DNA of 11,458 nt from Calditrichia bacterium (GCA_030430345.1 JAUIFT010000032.1:1-11458); one strand, 5' to 3'; positions 1-7,376 are shown, counted from the stretch's first letter. Program-made: numbers and translations. The notes: generated from the letters alone by a model not told the origin.

Positions 1-527
1 AGAGATGAAAAAGTATTGGCATCAAGAAAAAAGATAGCATTAATGGTGCTGTTAGTGCCGGTGGTTTGCGTCGTCCAGCTGAGTCCGCCATCGCCGGTTT
101 TTGCGATGCTGCCGCCAGTGCCTCCGACCCAGCCGGTTTGTGAATCGATAAAGTGAAGCGATTCATAGGAGTTAAATGTAGCGGTGCTGGTGTTCTCCCA
201 GCTGAGTCCGCCATCTGTGCTGCGGTAAATTCGGTCTCCATCGCCAACTGCCCAGCCATGCGTTGCGTCGATAAAATAAACCCCATCGAAGGCCACTGAT
301 TGTGAACTGGCCATCGATGTCTGGACATCCCAGGATAGACCATTATCATTGCTCTGCATAATGGTGCCGGAACCACCAACGGCAATTACACTATTCGGAC
401 TGATGGCATGGACATCAGTAAGGGTGTTCCCCTGGGGCGCGGGATTTTGCCATTCCCATCCACCCTGCAAAGAGGAAAATAAAAACAACAAAAACAGTGC
501 TGGTAATATCGTGACGTAATACTTCAT
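1..527 (-). CDS. Secreted YCF48/BNR-like beta-propeller protein, N-terminal part (cut by window edge)
   Basis: Only the first 175 codons are in the window; the gene continues past base 1. The start is an ATG at 527 with GGAGG about 9 bases upstream, a strong ribosome site. Residues 1 to about 21 (MKYYVTILPALFLLFLFSSL) form a signal peptide, so the protein is exported. The rest is a repeating propeller. Asp-box-like motifs lie at about residues 59-66 (SNDNGLSW), 103-110 (STDGGLSW) and 144-151 (TGDGGLSW), alternating with YCF48-type strands such as FIDATHGWAVG and FIDSQTGWVGG. Such proteins in FCB bacteria are extracellular and often carry a C-terminal sorting domain, which would lie outside the window. 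Substrate and role are unknown; the fold does not imply sialidase activity. It lies 315 bases downstream of the hybrid two-component regulator on the same strand, with its own promoter signals between, so it is a likely target of that regulator (inference). Confidence 0.85.
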   Translation of the reverse strand, partial: MKYYVTILPALFLLFLFSSLQGGWEWQNPAPQGNTLTDVHAISPNSVIAVGGSGTIMQSNDNGLSWDVQTSMASSQSVAFDGVYFIDATHGWAVGDGDRIYRSTDGGLSWENTSTATFNSYESLHFIDSQTGWVGGTGGSIAKTGDGGLSWTTQTTGTNSTINAIFFLDANTFSS

Positions 528-591
528 GGAAAGTCCTCCGCTTTTTGTGATGTTTCTAAAAAGCTAGCGAATCAGGACTATTCCGGGCTAA

Positions 592-633
592 CACTGGCTG
601 GACAATTGTTGCCACTGGGTGGACAAATGATAC
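592..633. repeat. Two abutting 21-bp direct repeats, candidate AraC-type operator
   Basis: Copies lie at 592-612 and 613-633. They agree at 17 of 21 positions and share the cores CACTGG and TGGACAA (TTGTCCA on the minus strand). A 21-bp period puts both copies on the same DNA face and is the spacing of AraC half-sites such as araI1-I2. They lie 65 to 106 bases upstream of the YCF48-like start. A weak minus-strand promoter overlaps the proximal copy: TTGTCC at 600-605, a 17-base spacer, AATAGT at 577-582. The adjacent regulator ends in an AraC domain, so binding by it is plausible but inferred. Confidence 0.5.
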
Positions 634-702
634 AGTAATTGCCGGTTGACAGACATGCAATAATATTTGGTAAGTGCTCGGACAAAAATATTTATGTAAT
701 AT

Positions 703-775
703 CCAGGCCGCTGATCTTTCTACAACCCCTTTGCTCATTTGTAAATTGCAAAGGGGCAAAGAGGCCTGGCTTTGC
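703..775 (-). promoter_or_regulatory. Structured 5' leader with competing hairpins (candidate attenuator or HTCS terminator)
   Basis: On the minus strand the order is GCAAAG (775-770), CCAGGCC (769-763), CTTTGC (761-756), CCCCTTTGC (756-748), GCAAAGGGG (734-726), GGCCTGG (709-703). The 9-bp stem 726-734/748-756 is perfect with a 13-base loop, and CCAGGCC pairs with GGCCTGG to enclose it. Alternatively GCAAAG pairs with the first CTTTGC, placing CCAGGCC in a loop. The structure starts at the predicted transcription start of the promoter at 782-809. No known riboswitch class was recognised. A simpler view is that the 9-bp hairpin ends transcription of the upstream kinase gene, but no T-tract follows it. 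Confidence 0.4.
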
Positions 776-781
776 AACAAT

Positions 782-809
782 ATTATCCTGGGGAGCTACA
801 TTATGTCAA
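782..809 (-). promoter_or_regulatory. Sigma70-like promoter reading toward the YCF48-like gene
   Basis: On the minus strand a perfect -35 TTGACA (809-804) is followed after 16 bases by GATAAT (787-782), 5 of 6 matches to the -10 consensus. The predicted start is near 775, giving a leader of about 250 bases before the ATG at 527. It lies just beyond the stop of the hybrid regulator gene, so the downstream gene can be expressed on its own. Confidence 0.5.
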
Positions 810-842
810 ATTATTTTTGTCTCACTACATACTTTTGAAGTT

Positions 843-3800
843 TTATCGTTTAGACTTCAAAAAAGCCGAGGGCGTTTGCCCAAATTCTTCCTTAAAACAG
901 CGGGCGAAATAAGAGAGGTTGTTGAAGCCGACCTGGTAAGCAATTTCCGAAACATTCCCGGCATGTTGTGCCAGCAACTGCTTTGCGCGGCGGAGGCGAA
1001 TGGTGCGGATAAAATCTGCCGGGCGCTGACCGGTGAGAGCGCGAATTTTTCGCTGCAAATGGCGTTGGCTCATATTGAGCGCTGCACTGAGCGCTTCCGG
1101 ACCAAAGGATTCTGATTCAATTTCCGCTTCAACCGTTTTCATCAACCGTTCGATAAAAGCTTGCTCGGTAGAGGGCATTTCCAGCGGCGACGGTTGGAGC
1201 AATCCTTCCCGGCGATAGATTTCGCGCAATTTCCGGCGCTGTGCGATGAGGTTTTTCACCCGGGCTTTCAGTTCCCGAGAATTGAACGGTTTGGTGAGAT
1301 AATCATCCGCGCCGCTTTCCAGGCCGCTGAGTTTACTTTCCTCGCCGGCTTTCGCCGTTAGCAGTATCACCGGGATATGACTGGTGTGGACGTCCTGCTT
1401 CAGTTTGGCGCAGAGCTGGTAGCCGTCCATTCCGGGCATCATCACATCACTGATGATCAGGTCCGGCATATCAGTCAGGGCCTGTTGAAAGCCACTTTCG
1501 CCATCCGCCGCTTCAACAATCCGGAATTTTTCCTGCAGATGTTCACGGATATATCGGCGGACATCCCCATGATCTTCGACGAGGAGAATAATCGGTAAAT
1601 CTTTTTTGGCCTGATTGGTAAGGGGCGCGTCAACGTTGCTGGCTGGTGTTGCAATGATCGGTGCTGATAGCGGCTGTTTTTCGCCAGGCGCCTCCACAAT
1701 TTCTCCCGGGCGATAAACGCTCGCGGAAACAGGAATATTGACAGAAAAGCGGCTGCCTTTTCCAACGATACTTTCCACGGAGATCGTGCCATGATGCAGT
1801 TCAACCAACTCCCTGGTTAGCGCAAGACCAATGCCGGAGCTGGGGCTTTCCCGGGTAGCGCCCCGCTCATCGCGGGTTTGGTAGAAACGGTCGAAGATGA
1901 AAGGAAGATCTGCAGAAGGTATTCCCCGGCCGGTGTCCTTGACAGTAATTCTGAGCCAGGGTAAAGTTCGGGAATGTGGAATTTGGAATTCGGAATGCGG
2001 AATTCCAAATTCCACACTAATCTTGCCTTTTTTCGGGGTGAATTTGAAGGCGTTGGAAAGCAAGTTAACAATGATGGTTTCCAGCTTTTCCGGATCGAAA
2101 TAATATTCGGATATATTCGTTCCCGCGAGATTTTCTTCGAATTTCAGTTCAATCTGCTTTTGTTCAGCCAGCGAGGCGAAAGACATCACTACCCCTTTTA
2201 GAAAGGCGGGGAGATCGCCCGGAGATACTTTCAATTTCAGCTTACCGGCTTCCAGGCGGGAAAGATCGAGCAGTTGATTGATCAGATGGAGCAGCCGGCG
2301 GGCGTTGCGCTGCATTCTTTCCAGATCGCTTCTCCGGGAGCTATCTTGAGCGTGCTCCAGCCAGTCTTCCAATGGACCGAGTATCATGGTCAGTGGTGTG
2401 CGGAATTCATGGCTAATATTGGCAAAGAAACGGGATTTGACCCGGTCCATTTCCTCCAGTTTATCGGCTTGCTCCCGAATCGTGTGGGTGCGTTCGGCTA
2501 CTATGGATTCCAAACGGCGGTTTTTTTCGCTCAGTTGGCGTACCCTCCATTGCACGATCGCGCTGATCAGTCCAATCGCTAACAGAAAATAAAGCAAATA
2601 GGCCCAGGTGGTGAGATACCAGGGCGGCAGAATTGTGAAGGTAAAAGTTGCTGCTTGTCCCAACTCGCCATCACCATTTTTCGCCTGCACCCGAAATTGA
2701 AAATCACCGGGAGGTAAGCTGGTGTAATCCCGGTGCGACTCTACCCGCCAGCCCGACCAGCCACGATCGAAGCCTAGCAGTTGATAGCGATAACGCAATG
2801 CCTCGGTGGCCTGATAATCGGTCGCCGCGAACTGAAACCGCAGCGCATTGGCGGAAAATGATAAGGTTCCTGCAGCGGCAGGAAGCACTGTTCCGGCACC
2901 GCCGGCGAAGATGAGCGAATCCGTGCTTTCTACCCGCCGAATAAGCGTTTTTAGTGCGGTCGCCGGAGCGGAGCTTGTTTTTGGCTGGAAACGAAGGAGT
3001 CCTTCTGTGCCGCTTAGCCAAAGTGTACCGTCTTTGTCCGGGTAGAGATCCAGCAATCCACCGATCTCCTGCAACCGCACAGGGGAGAGCGATGCGAGTA
3101 TTTTCGGAGATTCACCCGAAATGCTGATCTGCCGGCAAAATCGTTCCCGGTTGATGCTGCCGCTCAGCCAGAGCGTGCCGGACTGCCCTTCTGCAATGCG
3201 ATAGATGCGCGTGGTGCTGTCCGCATAAACATTCCCCCAACTGCTGTCGGGAATAATACGGTCGGTTTGCTGCTGATAGCGGTAAAGACCGTGGCGGGTG
3301 GCAAAGCGTATTTCTCCGGCGATATTGGCAACATGGACGGAAGCGAGCGGCCGTCCATCAAGATTGGAAAAACTGGTTACGGAAAGTGTATCAGCGGCGG
3401 TCGCTAGCGGCACTTTAGGCAATTTGAGGCGATGCAGTGCTTTCCGGCCCCCCACCCAGAGATTGCCGTGCGCATCTTCGGCGATGCTTACGACATAATC
3501 GGATAATTTTTTCAGCGGGTAAATTTGTAATGATCGCCCGGGCAGATTTTCAATAATGGATAATGTCCGGTAAGTGCCCTGGTAAAGCCATTGCGGGCGC
3601 TGTTGCGATGCTAAAATTTTGGTGACGCCGGGTGTACCGGGCAACAAGGTGGCCTGACCAGCAGCGACTTCGTAGATACCGCGGTGGCCGCCAGCTAATA
3701 AATGTTTATCCGATTTTGAAAGCGTATGAGCAGTGCTGCCGATGCCCGGAATCCTCTCAAACTGTGCTGGCGTTTCGATGCCCGGTTTCAGGGTAAAGGC

Positions 3801-4916
3801 TCCCATGCGGGTTGCCGCAAATAGATTACCCTGGTAGCGAAAAACCGCGTTTACATTTCCTTCCAGGCCATTCGCTGCGGCAAAAAGTGAATAGGGAGAT
3901 GGCGCATCTACCCGAGAGATGCCATCAGCCAGTGCCAGCCAAAGACCACCTTGCGCGTCCCGAAAAATATCGTTGATGGTATTATCCCGCAGTCCGGACT
4001 GGCGATCGCTAACTTGCAGCAATCTGCTGCTGCTATCAATGATCGCCAATCCCCGGCGATGGGTAGCAAGGGCGTAGCGTTCCCCGGGGAGTTGGATTGC
4101 CCGAAAAACCAGGCTGCTTTTTAAAAAATCATCCGCCGGACTGCTAATCGGGCGAATTTCTCTGGACGTTACATGGAACCAGCCGTCGAAGCGGGTAAGC
4201 ACCCGAAATTCATTTTCACCTGCAGGAAAGATGCCGGCAATGCCTTTTTCAATGAAAAAATCGCCCCCGGGAAAAAGCTGCAGTGAGTCTCCCTTTAGCT
4301 GCCTTAAGCCAATTTTCCATTCACGTACAAAAAAGTGTTCCCCGCTAGATATGGCAGTATGATACAATGTGCCGGGTTTCCAGGATTGCATGGTTTTTCC
4401 GTTCCAGCGGAAAAGGGCGTAGTAGGCACGGAAAAAAACATCATTGCCCATTGGCATACATTCGCCGACACTTTTAAAATCCTGCAAAGAATCGGGGATA
4501 AAATCTTTCAGAGAAACGAACTGCAGCGCCCCTTGCTGATCGTGGGAAAGATAGCCGAGATCGTTGCTGCCCCCGACATAAATTCGCCCATTGCTATTGC
4601 AGATTGAGCGAGCGGGCATATCTTCCGGGAGTTGGATTTTTCGCCATTCTACGCCATCATATACCAGCACACCGTTGCTGTTTGCGACATAAATAAGTCC
4701 GAGAGAGTCCTGGGTAATTGATTGATTGACGGTGCCGGCGCGGTAGTCGCGAGGGCGAAAATTTTGAATATGGGGAATTCCGTTTTCTGCCCAATTGGTG
4801 GCGAATTTTTCCTGTGAATAAGCGGGGGTGGGGGAAAGGAAGAGATAAATCAATACGGCGAGCGGCAGGCGCGTTGGGAAAAGGTCGCTCCGAATGATGG
4901 TCACGATGCTTTTCAT
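843..4916 (-). CDS. Hybrid two-component system sensor kinase/response regulator (HTCS) with AraC output
   Basis: A 1357-residue one-protein signalling pathway. Residues 1-35 are a signal peptide or anchor. About 45-650 form a periplasmic sensor of two-component-regulator propeller repeats (for example DAQGGLWLALADGISRV at 320-336 and DKDGTLWLSGTEGLLRF at 627-643). About 690-763 are a Y_Y_Y domain, and 769-790 one membrane helix. The cytoplasmic part has a HisKA domain with the H-box FFANISHEFRTPL (His836), a HATPase with N-box NLLSNAFKFT (Asn955), G1 DTGRGI (994-999) and G2 SGIGLAL, a receiver with phospho-acceptor Asp1157 (SDVMMPGMDGY) and Lys1209, and an AraC helix-turn-helix at about 1255-1357. 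All catalytic residues are present, so it should be active. Family members sense glycans or oligosaccharides and activate adjacent genes; this ligand is unknown. No clear Shine-Dalgarno precedes the ATG, unlike its neighbours. A 7-bp repeat array adds GIPHSEFQIPHSRT at 971-984 in the ATPase domain. Confidence 0.96.
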   Translation of the reverse strand: MKSIVTIIRSDLFPTRLPLAVLIYLFLSPTPAYSQEKFATNWAENGIPHIQNFRPRDYRAGTVNQSITQDSLGLIYVANSNGVLVYDGVEWRKIQLPEDMPARSICNSNGRIYVGGSNDLGYLSHDQQGALQFVSLKDFIPDSLQDFKSVGECMPMGNDVFFRAYYALFRWNGKTMQSWKPGTLYHTAISSGEHFFVREWKIGLRQLKGDSLQLFPGGDFFIEKGIAGIFPAGENEFRVLTRFDGWFHVTSREIRPISSPADDFLKSSLVFRAIQLPGERYALATHRRGLAIIDSSSRLLQVSDRQSGLRDNTINDIFRDAQGGLWLALADGISRVDAPSPYSLFAAANGLEGNVNAVFRYQGNLFAATRMGAFTLKPGIETPAQFERIPGIGSTAHTLSKSDKHLLAGGHRGIYEVAAGQATLLPGTPGVTKILASQQRPQWLYQGTYRTLSIIENLPGRSLQIYPLKKLSDYVVSIAEDAHGNLWVGGRKALHRLKLPKVPLATAADTLSVTSFSNLDGRPLASVHVANIAGEIRFATRHGLYRYQQQTDRIIPDSSWGNVYADSTTRIYRIAEGQSGTLWLSGSINRERFCRQISISGESPKILASLSPVRLQEIGGLLDLYPDKDGTLWLSGTEGLLRFQPKTSSAPATALKTLIRRVESTDSLIFAGGAGTVLPAAAGTLSFSANALRFQFAATDYQATEALRYRYQLLGFDRGWSGWRVESHRDYTSLPPGDFQFRVQAKNGDGELGQAATFTFTILPPWYLTTWAYLLYFLLAIGLISAIVQWRVRQLSEKNRRLESIVAERTHTIREQADKLEEMDRVKSRFFANISHEFRTPLTMILGPLEDWLEHAQDSSRRSDLERMQRNARRLLHLINQLLDLSRLEAGKLKLKVSPGDLPAFLKGVVMSFASLAEQKQIELKFEENLAGTNISEYYFDPEKLETIIVNLLSNAFKFTPKKGKISVEFGIPHSEFQIPHSRTLPWLRITVKDTGRGIPSADLPFIFDRFYQTRDERGATRESPSSGIGLALTRELVELHHGTISVESIVGKGSRFSVNIPVSASVYRPGEIVEAPGEKQPLSAPIIATPASNVDAPLTNQAKKDLPIILLVEDHGDVRRYIREHLQEKFRIVEAADGESGFQQALTDMPDLIISDVMMPGMDGYQLCAKLKQDVHTSHIPVILLTAKAGEESKLSGLESGADDYLTKPFNSRELKARVKNLIAQRRKLREIYRREGLLQPSPLEMPSTEQAFIERLMKTVEAEIESESFGPEALSAALNMSQRHLQRKIRALTGQRPADFIRTIRLRRAKQLLAQHAGNVSEIAYQVGFNNLSYFARCFKEEFGQTPSAFLKSKR
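1971..2016. repeat. GGAATNN heptad array forming a perfect 17-bp inverted repeat, inside the HTCS kinase
   Basis: Five tandem 7-base units GGAATNN run from 1971 to 2005. Bases 1975-1991 and 2000-2016 are exact reverse complements (17 bp) around an 8-base loop. The array is read in frame as two copies of IPHS (residues 972-975 and 979-982 of the kinase). Three 7-base units equal seven codons, so the array keeps the frame. It falls between the N-box and the DTGRGI motif, in what should be a surface turn. Confidence 0.85.
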
Positions 4917-4976
4917 TGGGACAAGTTATTTAGTGGAGCGGAAAAAGGCAATGGGAAAAGCGTGGGAATTGAGGAT

Positions 4977-5032
4977 GATGTTGGATATTGGAGATGTATG
5001 AATGTCCAATATCTAACATCTAATCTACAATT
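4977..5032. repeat. Second heptad-phased inverted repeat, between the Asp-box gene and the HTCS gene
   Basis: Arms 4977-4992 (GATGTTGGATATTGGA) and 5005-5020 (TCCAATATCTAACATC) pair over 16 positions with one G-T wobble, around a 12-base loop. The sequence also runs in 7-base units (TTGGATA, TTGGAGA on the left; TCCAATA, TCTAACA, TCTAATC, TACAATT on the right, to 5032). It lies in the 175-base gap upstream of the HTCS start. No T-tract flanks it on either strand, so a simple terminator is unlikely. It resembles the array at 1971-2016 in period and layout but not in unit sequence. Confidence 0.7.
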
Positions 5033-5091
5033 TCGAAGTGAACCTGATTTATCATGCTTTACATAGAATTTGAAATCTCTTTTATTTGACC

Positions 5092-6699
5092 TTACCGCAG
5101 GAGAATCATCTTGCGGGTGGCAAAAAAATCTCCGGCCGTTATTCGGTAGAGATAAACACCGCTGGCGACCTGCTCCCCGGTATCATTGTGCCCGTTCCAA
5201 CTGGCCGTATATTCACCCGGCGCCAGTGCCTGGTCCACAATGGTTTTTACCAGCCGTCCCTGCAAATCAAAAATTTGGATTGCGACCTTGCTGCCCCCGT
5301 GCTGTAGGGATGATACCCGGAATGAAAAATGTGTGGAGGGATTAAATGGGTTGGGATAGTTCTGGGACAGCGAAAACGCGTCCGGTATCTTGCCGTTTCC
5401 GATCGGTGCTATGCCCACTGGCACTTCATGGACTTCCTGATAGACTACCAAAATTTTATCCGATGAGCCATCTTCTGTCGCGGCAATAATGGGATATCTT
5501 TGCGCGGCAAGGCTGGTATCTCCATTGACAATCAGGTTATCACTCCAGTGTTGCCCGTTATTGGTTGAGCGGCTTAGATAGACTTCATAATTCTCTTCTG
5601 TCAGGTTATTCCGGGCATCGGACCAGCCAACATAAATATTGCCGCCGGGCGAAAAAGCAAGTGCCGGCATACTATAATATCCATCATTGTTTTGCAGTTT
5701 ATCATATGTCGTATCGGAAACCGCAGTCATGGATTGCCAGCTTTGTGCCCAATCGGCGGAACTGGTATGCAGATATTTTTCCGGTGCGCCGTCCTTCGTC
5801 TTGCAATGAGTAAAGTGAACATTACCATCCGGGGCGGTTGCCATTACAAAAAAGCGAAACGAGCCTGTTCCGCTATAAGCCGTTGGGCGGGCCCCGCTTG
5901 TCCATTGTTCGCCGCCATCGGTGCTATTGTAGATGGTCAGGTTGTTGGTCCAGCCGGAGATAAATTCTACATGATTGATGCCAATCATCACCTGGCCGGG
6001 CGCGCCTGCCACTACCTGGCAAGGATAACTCCATTCGTTGGAGGTGTGCAGTTCATACTGCGCTGTCCAACTGGCGCCGCCGTCGGTGCTTTTACTGAAC
6101 CAGGTAGAAAATACCTGGTAATCGATTTGATGGCGGTTCCAGGCGAGGTAAAGATTGCCGGCGGCGTCTCTGGCCATATCGATCATCACCTGCCGGGAAT
6201 CGAGGTGATTACTTATGGTTTGGGAGGCGCTCCAGCTTTGCCCGCCATCGCTACTGACGGCGGCGTGTACTTGCACCTGCGCACCGCGGGAGTCGTGCCA
6301 GGCTACGCATATATCCGGGGAAGCTAAGTCGCCACCGATAACCATTTTCGGATAACGTTGGTCGGTGCCGGCCGGTCCATCGCTAATCTCGGCTCTGGCA
6401 GACCAATTTATACCATCGGTGCTGGTTCTGAGATAGGTATCGTTATCACCATCGACGTTGGCATCATAAATCAGGTAATACTTCCCTCCATAATGCTGCA
6501 AGTTTTTACTGCCCCAGGCAAATGTTGCGGATTGTTTATCTTCTATCAACAAAGGGTCTTCCATAGTGACTGCGCCATTCTCATCAAAATTCAGAATCCG
6601 GCTGTAGATCTGCCCGACATTAATAAATTGTTGAGAAAAGCCGCTGACATTGATTAAGCACATTAGGAGCAGTTGTAAAGATAAATAGCGAATTTGCAT
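5092..6699 (-). CDS. Secreted Asp-box (BNR/sialidase-like) beta-propeller protein with type IX sorting domain
   Basis: A complete 535-residue protein. The start ATG at 6699 has GGAGG seven bases upstream. Residues 1-22 (ending VSGFSQQ) are a signal peptide. Residues about 60-425 form a propeller with five Asp-box motifs: STDGINWS (93), SSDGGQSW (149), STDGGASW (204), STDGGEQW (259) and STNNGQHW (378). After the linker FSLSQNYPNPFNPST (442-456) comes a C-terminal domain with IQIFDLQGRLVKTI, WNGHNDTGEQVASGVYLYRI and a final RKMILLR. This is a FlgD-like type IX secretion sorting domain, so the protein should cross the outer membrane and be attached or released. The Asp-box fold occurs in sialidases and also in many non-enzymatic proteins. 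I see no clear sialidase arginine triad, so the function is open. It lies 175 bases upstream of the HTCS gene on the same strand and may be co-regulated. Confidence 0.9.
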   Translation of the reverse strand: MQIRYLSLQLLLMCLINVSGFSQQFINVGQIYSRILNFDENGAVTMEDPLLIEDKQSATFAWGSKNLQHYGGKYYLIYDANVDGDNDTYLRTSTDGINWSARAEISDGPAGTDQRYPKMVIGGDLASPDICVAWHDSRGAQVQVHAAVSSDGGQSWSASQTISNHLDSRQVMIDMARDAAGNLYLAWNRHQIDYQVFSTWFSKSTDGGASWTAQYELHTSNEWSYPCQVVAGAPGQVMIGINHVEFISGWTNNLTIYNSTDGGEQWTSGARPTAYSGTGSFRFFVMATAPDGNVHFTHCKTKDGAPEKYLHTSSADWAQSWQSMTAVSDTTYDKLQNNDGYYSMPALAFSPGGNIYVGWSDARNNLTEENYEVYLSRSTNNGQHWSDNLIVNGDTSLAAQRYPIIAATEDGSSDKILVVYQEVHEVPVGIAPIGNGKIPDAFSLSQNYPNPFNPSTHFSFRVSSLQHGGSKVAIQIFDLQGRLVKTIVDQALAPGEYTASWNGHNDTGEQVASGVYLYRITAGDFFATRKMILLR

Positions 6700-7205
6700 C
6701 TGAAACCTCCGGGTTAAAATATGATATGATCAAATGATGAAACCTTCTGGCGGAAGGTGGTTGACAGTCTCACCTGCAGTAATTGAGTCATCAGTACTCG
6801 CTACTTTCTCAAGTGCGGTAAAAGTTTATTATTTCTCGATTAAATATTCCCCGCTTGTGTTGTTTAATCCGGAGATTTATATGCCATATCTCTCTTAACC
6901 CACTGTAAAGCGGGCCCTATTTCGCAACCGTATATTATTTCATGGAGTGAAAGCGGCAGATTATGCCCGTGCAGACAGAGATGATGTCGAGCGTTTAATC
7001 GCTAATAGTGGCAATAGTAGTAATGCAAATGCCAACCTGCAGGATGCTCTCGATGTATTGTTTGATGCGGAGACAATTTAAATGATGGTGAAATTCTTGA
7101 TAACTTCCCCCCTAACCGCCGCCGGAGATTTCATGTATTCTTCAGCGGTTTATTATGATGGCCTTTGTTCACATACCATCAGCCTGAACAAGTGCCAACA
7201 TCCCC
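6700..7205. other. Intergenic region without a clear gene; weak trace of coding sequence
   Basis: The right end of the minus-strand Asp-box gene promoter region is at 6700-6800; no convincing -35/-10 pair was found there. On the plus strand one frame is open from 6899 to a TAA at 7079-7081. From GTG 6947 it gives 44 residues including ADYARADRDDVERLIANS and LQDALDVLFDAETI, which has protein-like composition. It has no ATG start and no ribosome site and matches no family I know, so it may be a gene remnant or chance. Small inverted repeats (6742-6747/6753-6758, and TGATGG/CCATCA at 7156-7161/7176-7181) look unremarkable. Confidence 0.4.
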
Positions 7206-7242
7206 AAACAAAAAAACCGGTTACAAATCTGTAACCGGTTTT
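7206..7242 (-). terminator. Rho-independent terminator of tRNA-Glu
   Basis: A perfect 13-bp stem (7230-7242 with 7213-7225, core AACCGGTTACA) has a 4-base loop. On the minus strand it is followed by a run of seven T, a G and three more T. It begins six bases past the tRNA discriminator base, so this is a single-gene tRNA unit. Confidence 0.92.
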
Positions 7243-7247
7243 CCGAG

Positions 7248-7320
7248 TACTCCCAAGGGGATTCGAACCCCTGTTGCCGCCGTGAAAGGGCGGAGTCCTA
7301 GGCCTCTAGACGATGGGAGC
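7248..7320 (-). tRNA. tRNA-Glu (anticodon TTC)
   Basis: The 73-base minus-strand sequence folds as a standard cloverleaf: acceptor GCTCCCA/TGGGAGT, D arm GTCTAGAGGCCTAGGAC, anticodon stem CCGCC/GGCGG with loop CTTTCAC (anticodon TTC), and T arm AGGGG-TTCGAAT-CCCCT. It closely follows the usual bacterial tRNA-Glu(UUC). Two details differ. The first acceptor pair is G1-U72 rather than G-C, and the discriminator base is A rather than G. The CCA end is not encoded (ACTC follows) and must be added by the CCA-adding enzyme. It charges glutamate for GAA and GAG codons and for tetrapyrrole synthesis via glutamyl-tRNA. Confidence 0.95.
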
Positions 7321-7347
7321 ATGATTCGATTTTTAAAATCAGGCCTG

Positions 7348-7376
7348 AATATAAAATAAGCGGCCGGTGATGTCAA
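7348..7376 (-). promoter_or_regulatory. Sigma70-type promoter of tRNA-Glu
   Basis: On the minus strand TTGACA (7376-7371) is separated by exactly 17 bases from TATATT (7353-7348), a near-consensus promoter. The predicted start near 7341 gives a leader of about 20 bases to the tRNA 5' end at 7320. Confidence 0.8.

Noticed and set aside
75..215. Repeated 18-base string CCAGCTGAGTCCGCCATC at about 75 and 198
   Set aside because: It encodes the recurring DGGLSW propeller motif, so it is a coding repeat and not a mobile or regulatory element.
703..775. Cyclic di-GMP (GEMM) riboswitch suggested by GCAAAGCC
   Set aside because: The rest of the conserved core and the second helix of that class are absent.
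556..780. 74-codon minus-strand frame in the gap between the regulator and the YCF48-like gene
   Set aside because: It needs a TTG start, has no ribosome site, and part of it is a translation of the 21-bp direct repeats. Promoter and leader signals explain the region better.
639..1115. 158-codon plus-strand frame
   Set aside because: Most of it is antisense to the AraC domain of the regulator, which has far stronger coding evidence.
7082..7234. Plus-strand frame starting ATG ATG GTG right after the 7081 stop
   Set aside because: It runs into the tRNA terminator stem, has no ribosome site and no recognisable sequence.
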